A stretch of DNA of 64,000 nucleotides from contig NC_079214.1 in NCBI RefSeq assembly GCF_029633865.1, positions 20,366,950 to 20,430,949 on the forward strand, written 5' to 3'. Source of the stretch: Lampris incognitus. Its lineage: Eukaryota > Chordata > Actinopteri > Lampriformes > Lampridae. This document shows positions 59,381 through 64,000 of the stretch, in pieces; positions within the stretch are counted from its first letter, which is position 1, and the number at the start of each line of letters is the position of its first letter. Under the pieces are notes generated by a model, which ran no database searches, was not told the DNA's origin, and saw only the letters and a list, made by a program, of their open reading frames with translations. The translations under genes and the position numbers were made by a program.

Positions 59381-59829
59381 GGGGTCCTGACTCCTGTCCC
59401 AATATAGGCTGGTTGTATTCAATGATGGAAGTACATAAAAATACGGGCTATTAATTGACGTTTTATTGTATCGCTCAGAGTGGAACAACAATTATCTTTT
59501 CCTTTACATGACACTGGAAATAATCAACCACTGGGGACCTGCAGTGCATGAAGCTTTTGTATTCATTATTCAATATTTATTCAGTCAGTACAGTAACCTA
59601 CACTTTTGTAATATTTTTGTTTAAATAAAATTAAGGCACATAATTCCAAGAAATGTGACCAAGTTTTACCCTGAGGGATAATTTACAATAAAGCGCTATT
59701 AAAAACGGAAAAGCACGCTACTTACATTCTTGACGCTAGAACTCCCAAAATGCTAGCATAAAAAAGAAAAAAGGTAAAACTGACTTAACGGGTTCAGCAT
59801 TTTATTCCACTGTCACTGACTGTCAGGCC

Positions 59830-60250
59830 TTTTTATTCCACTGTCTGGCTTTAAGGCCTACAGGTTATTTGCCAAAAACACAAGACAGTCCACATTTGAA
59901 GAGGCCAGTGCCGATGACTTTTTATTCATTATATTACCAGCGGAGGAAAAGACACGTTCAGAATGCACTGATGATCCAGGGATGGAAAGATATTTCTTTG
60001 CTATCTGGGCGACGTGGGGGTATCTCCAACAGCCTGAGGTTTTCCGCCACATGAGAGGATTTTGTTGAGCAGGTATTGGAGACTCTTGTTCATACATCGA
60101 CCGACGTCTTTTTCAAGCAGCAGAGTGTTGTTCTGGTCTGGCCTGTCAGTGCAATATGTGTCTCTGAAGAAATCCCCCATAGCTGTTAGAGCGGCTGACC
60201 AAAATCCGAACTATTTCCAAAAGGGGCTTTTTTAGATTGTTCGGAGTGAA
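59830..60250 (-). pseudogene. hAT transposase C-terminal (dimerisation) fragment
   Basis: Minus strand from about 60097 reads YPHVAQIAKKYLSIPGSSV, HSERVFSSAGNIMNKKSSAL and SNVDCLVFLANNL, the hallmark hAT C-terminal dimerisation region. Upstream sequence to 60250 is related but broken, and the rest of the element is not recognised. Confidence 0.88.
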
Positions 60251-60779
60251 AATCCCTCTCTGTGGTCAAGTTGGGTTGTGAATTCTCTGCCATCTTTACC
60301 AGATGGTTGTTGTTGAATCATTCGCTCATTTCAGCTTGACCTAAATTTAATTTTCAACCGATGAAAGTGACGTTGTGTGACTACTGTCTGTCATGTAACG
60401 TGTTCAGGGCAGTCGCCAAGGCACTCGCGAGAATTCGTGAGGCGGACAGCCACAGTAGTGCTTTTTCACCAACGATCAAATATTAATTTTCAGACTCGAA
60501 TGTCTTTTTTTTTTTTTTTACAGTTGGGTTATATATAGATACATATTCGGATTTGGAATAGGGTTAGTGGTTACGTCAGGGAGGGCATCTGACGTAAAAT
60601 TTTGCCAAATCATTATGCGGATTGTCGAGACCGTAATCGGTGCTGTGCCCTTACATGGTACCGATGGAAACTATCAAATCTGCTGTGGCAACCCCTGGGA
60701 AACAGGGAACAAGCTGAAAGAAGAAGATATTCGAATTTGGAATATTCATTGACAGCTCTACTGTTGCATTAAGATTTCC

Positions 60780-61500
60780 CTTCATTTAACCAAGTGGCCT
60801 AACCCAAACGATGAAAAATAGCCCCAGACTAATATTCCTCTCCACCAAACTTTACAGTTGACACTATACATTTGGGCAGGTAGCGTTCTCCTGGCATCCG
60901 CCAAACCCAGGTTTGCCCATCAGATGGCCAGATACTTAAGTGTGATTCATCACTCCAGAGAAGCGTTTCCGCTACTACAAAGTCAACGGCGGTGTGCTTT
61001 CAACCACTCCTGCCTACGCTTGGCATTACACATGGTGATCTTAGGCTTGTGTGCAGCTGCTCAGCCACAGAAACCTATTTCATGAAGCTCCAAAAGAACA
61101 GTTCATGTGCTGACGTTGCTTCCAGAGGCAGTTTAGAACTCAGCAGCGAGTGCTGCAACCGAGGATTGATGATTTTTACACGCTATGCACTTCAGCACAC
61201 GGCTGTCCCATTCTATAAGCTTGTGTGGTCTACCACTTCGTGGCTGAGCTGTTGTTGCTCCTAGATGTTTCCACTTCATAATAATGGCACTTCAGTTGAC
61301 TGGCGCAGATCTAGCAGGGCAGACATTTGATGAATCGACTTGCTGGTCCTAAGTATGACCCATTCTACTGACAATGTTTGTCTATAAAAACTGCAAGCCT
61401 GTGTGCTTGATTTTATGCATCTAGCAGCAATGGGTGTGGCTGAAATAGCCAAATCCACTCATTAGAAGGGGTGTCCACATATTTTCGGCCATAAAGTGTA
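60780..61500 (-). mobile_element. Tc1-like remnant, minus strand
   Basis: Minus strand contains [17 protein letters not shown] (about 60965-60915), the first catalytic region of a Tc1 transposase. The outer end TACACTTTATGGCCGAAAAT is at 61500. Frames are broken throughout. Confidence 0.7.
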
Positions 61501-61504
61501 CATG

Positions 61505-62373
61505 TAGTGCCTTGGTTCTCAACATGGGGGACAGGACCTCAAAGGGGGTTGCCAGATAGTAGTTGTAGAGAAACCAAACACGAAATCGTCTAGACCTACG
61601 ACACACCTGATGCAAAAAATAGGTCTGTTGTCTCTTTAATTGTTGTGCTGTCAGTGTAAAAGCCAGTAGTGCGCTCTGCATTGGCCTCCAGTATACTTCA
61701 AGACATCTTGGAGAGAGCCCTTCAGTAAACTTCAAGACTTCTTGGAGAGAGCAATACAGTACTAAACATCTGTACAGTTAGCTGATAATAATCATTCTTC
61801 ACATCAGGATCAGCATGAAAAAACATTCCAGGCATTGAATTTTACAGAAATCGAACATAAATAAATAATTGTCACCTTTAAAAACACATTCAAATTTTGT
61901 CGTATGATCCACCTCAAGACATACATCAGCAATAACAGCTTCTGTGCAAATAATAGGGATACATTTGAAGTGTCAGCTTCTTAAGAGGACGCTGGAATCC
62001 AGCAGTCTTGGTGGCTATTGTGCGTGGAGGAACGGTTGTCGAGAAAATCAAAGAACAGCGAGGACAACAGCAGACTAATAATAGGTGCAGTACAAAACAA
62101 GGTTAATGAATATAATTGATATATCAAAGACTATATCAAAAACTGAGTAGGACGCACGAATTGCAGCAATTGAAGGACAGCGAGGACAACAGCAGACTAA
62201 AAGCAGGTGCAGTCTGATGCGCTTGATTGACCATAATTTGTGACATAGCCCACAACGGCAGTTCCACGGCCCCGTGGGAAAAATAAGATAACATATTTTA
62301 GACTGGGGAATGGTTTTTAAACTACATTGCCTATACCAGTGATATAATAATTATGTTATATTATAATTTGCCT
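61505..62373. other. Region before the ZBED5-like coding part
   Basis: Contains a near-duplicate AGCGAGGACAACAGCAGACT at 62056-62075 and 62177-62196, 121 bp apart. No coding; may be the 5' non-coding part of the hAT element. Confidence 0.4.
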
Positions 62374-62505
62374 TCTGTGATGGACTGGCGGCCTGTCCAG
62401 GGTGTCTCCCTGCCTGCCACCCAATGACTGCTGGGATAGGCTCCAGCATCCCGCGACCCTGAGAGCAGGATAAGCGGTTTGGTTAATGAATGGACGGATG
62501 GATAA
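62374..62505 (+). mobile_element. SINE family B, 3' fragment
   Basis: CTGTGATGGACTGGCGGCC to GATAAGCGGTTTGG and ATGGATAAT. 5' truncated. Confidence 0.83.
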
Positions 62506-64000
62506 TATGCCTTAGAATACATTTCATGAGTGTGTTTGTGAGAGTCAAAAGTGTGTGTGAACATGATTTCTGATTGAACACTAAAAACAAAAACAAAAAA
62601 ACAAATCTTTCATTTTGGTGCTTTTGGTCCACAGCATTGTGGTTAACCAAGCAGCTATAGCCAGTTTTGCTAACTATCAAATGGAATGACTATGGAGCGA
62701 CGGATTCACAGAAAAAGTATTCCAGCTCAAGACTCGGGCCAACAAGGTGTCTCAAGATGGGTCTTCTGAAAGTCCAACTGTAGCACCAACAACTGTGAAA
62801 GACAAGGTGCCAGTGTTTCCAACAGAAACCCGAGCTCCCAAGAAGTTTCGGAAATATCACCCTGACTTTCTGCAATATGGCTTTACATGCATAGCCAAAA
62901 ACAATGTGGAATATCCACAGTGTGTTAATTGTTAAGAAGTGCTTGCACATGAAAGCTTAAAACCAGTTAAAATGAAGAGACATTTAGAAATGAAACACCG
63001 GTTCTCACATCAACAAACCCTTCAAGAGTTTTTTTCGACTCAAGGGGGGAAAACAACAGAGCCAAAAGATATTGGTGAGTGAGTAAGCTACAGTCCCTGC
63101 TAAGGCTGTGGCAGCTTCATATGAAGTGGCATATCTGGCAGTTCAATTGAAAAAGACCCATACCATAGCTCAGAGCCTCATCTGCTCAGCAGCCATTGCA
63201 ATGACAAGAGCTATGCATGGTGAGAAAATTGCTAGCACACTTGAGACTATTCCGGTGTCAAATGACACAATGGGGCGGTGCATTCATGACATGGCAAACA
63301 ACACTGAAAAACCATCTCATGGTCAGAGTAAAGAAAAGTGGAAGATTTTCTCTGCAATCGACAAATGTGTCAGGTGATGCGCAGTTGCTTCTACGAGGTA
63401 AAAAAGTATGAGGATATGTTGTTTTGCACGTCATTGGCGGGAACTTGCACAAGTTGTGACATTTTTAACAACCTGGGCAGTAAATGCGTGAAGAGGAACT
63501 AAGTTGGGAAAACTGTGCCTCCGTGTGTACAGATGCAGCTGGCGCTATGCAGGGGATAAGAAAACGACTAAAAGCCAGCATTCTGGAAGTTGAGCTGCAT
63601 GTGAAATTTTGATTTTCACGCTGCATTATCCACAGAGAAGCCCACGCTAACAAGAACCTTTAGCCAGAACTACACGGTGTTCTCCAAATAGTAGTGGTTA
63701 ACTTCATAAAATCCCGGTCAGTGCAAACCAGACTGTTCTGCCATGAAATGGGATCAGACCATGAATCACTACTGTTAAACACAGAGGTCAGATGACTTTC
63801 CCGGAGTAGAGTATTGACCATACTGTTTGAGCTGCGTGAAGAGGTCCGTATCTTCCTATCAGATTGTGGTTCTTACCTCGCTGACCATCTGACTGACCCT
63901 AAATGGGTTGCGAAGCCTTCCATATTTGGCAGGCTTTTTTGACAAACTGAACTGTCTAAACATATCCCTCCAAAGCCCAAACACAAAACGCCCTTTGTCT

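Larger units (their letters stand above)
61505..64000 (+). pseudogene. ZBED5-like hAT element, broken, runs off the right edge
   Basis: From about 62705 the plus strand shows a BED-type zinc finger region (KKFRKYHPDFLQYGFTCIAK, PQCVNC, a stop at 62934, then MKRHLEMKH). It continues SYEVAYLAVQLKKTHTIAQS, SNDTMGRCIHDMANN, then the catalytic part in pieces (CTDAAGAMQGIRKRLKA, NFIKSRSVQTRLF, HEMGSDHESLLLNTEVR, LFELREEVRIFLSD, HLTDPKWVA). At least three stops and several frame changes are visible. This layout is that of ZBED5/Buster-type hAT proteins. GGTTCTCAACATGGGGGACA at 61514 resembles a hAT end, so the element may start there; a SINE-B (62374) lies inside. The end is outside the window. Confidence 0.8.

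Noticed and set aside
56495..63900. F-box exons of fbxo22
   Set aside because: Looked for on the minus strand and not found; all recognisable coding here belongs to Tc1 or hAT remnants.

Overview
The window looks like teleost fish nuclear DNA. Two vertebrate genes with GT-AG introns lie on the minus strand in the order known from other vertebrates. The rest is intronic or intergenic sequence packed with fish-type Tc1 elements, several tRNA-derived SINE families, RTE-like LINEs, hAT pieces, Penelope-like terminal fragments and long dinucleotide microsatellites. The species cannot be named from this sequence. Almost all the retrotransposon and transposon copies are decayed.

Host genes, both minus strand. 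(1) The 3' part of fbxo22: four in-frame coding exons at 56391-56489, 48145-48297, 47817-47982 and 43579-43972, with phases that join exactly. The N-terminal F-box exons are not in the window. (2) The 5' part of tmem266: a GC-rich promoter with a probable non-coding first exon ending at 40589, a start-codon exon at 39187-39338 carrying only 14 coding bases, and a third exon at 9284-9475. The remaining tmem266 exons lie beyond position 1. The intron between the last two exons is about 29.7 kb and holds most of the mobile elements. From general knowledge nrg4 sits between these two genes in mammals; it is not visible here.

Layout from left. 1-9.3 kb: SINEs, an RTE-like LINE with an expanded (GA)42 tract, and a TTAA-flanked MITE. 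11.2-14.7 kb: a nested stack of Penelope-like terminal fragments (one with a hammerhead ribozyme core), a 535-bp-arm Tc1 foldback, and a full-length Tc1 element with an open 340-residue transposase. 15-24 kb: (GT)n, a purine-rich strand, SINEs and a LINE with an 18-bp target-site duplication. 24.07-27.51 kb: a 3.4-kb element with about 510-bp terminal inverted repeats. It carries no visible DDE transposase but a gene for an XPG/FEN1-like nuclease whose C-terminal cysteine-rich CXC-type tail lies beyond an in-frame TGA. 33.7-36.2 kb: a second LINE and a SINE. 44-56 kb: fbxo22 introns with LINE, Tc1, THAP/ISL2EU-like and SINE insertions. 58-64 kb: Tc1 and hAT remnants, ending in a ZBED5-like hAT pseudogene that runs off the right edge.

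The most interesting object is the long-TIR nuclease element at 24074-27507. Others worth a second look are the Tc1 foldback, the hammerhead-bearing Penelope ends that repeatedly abut dinucleotide microsatellites, and microsatellites that have grown inside dispersed repeats.
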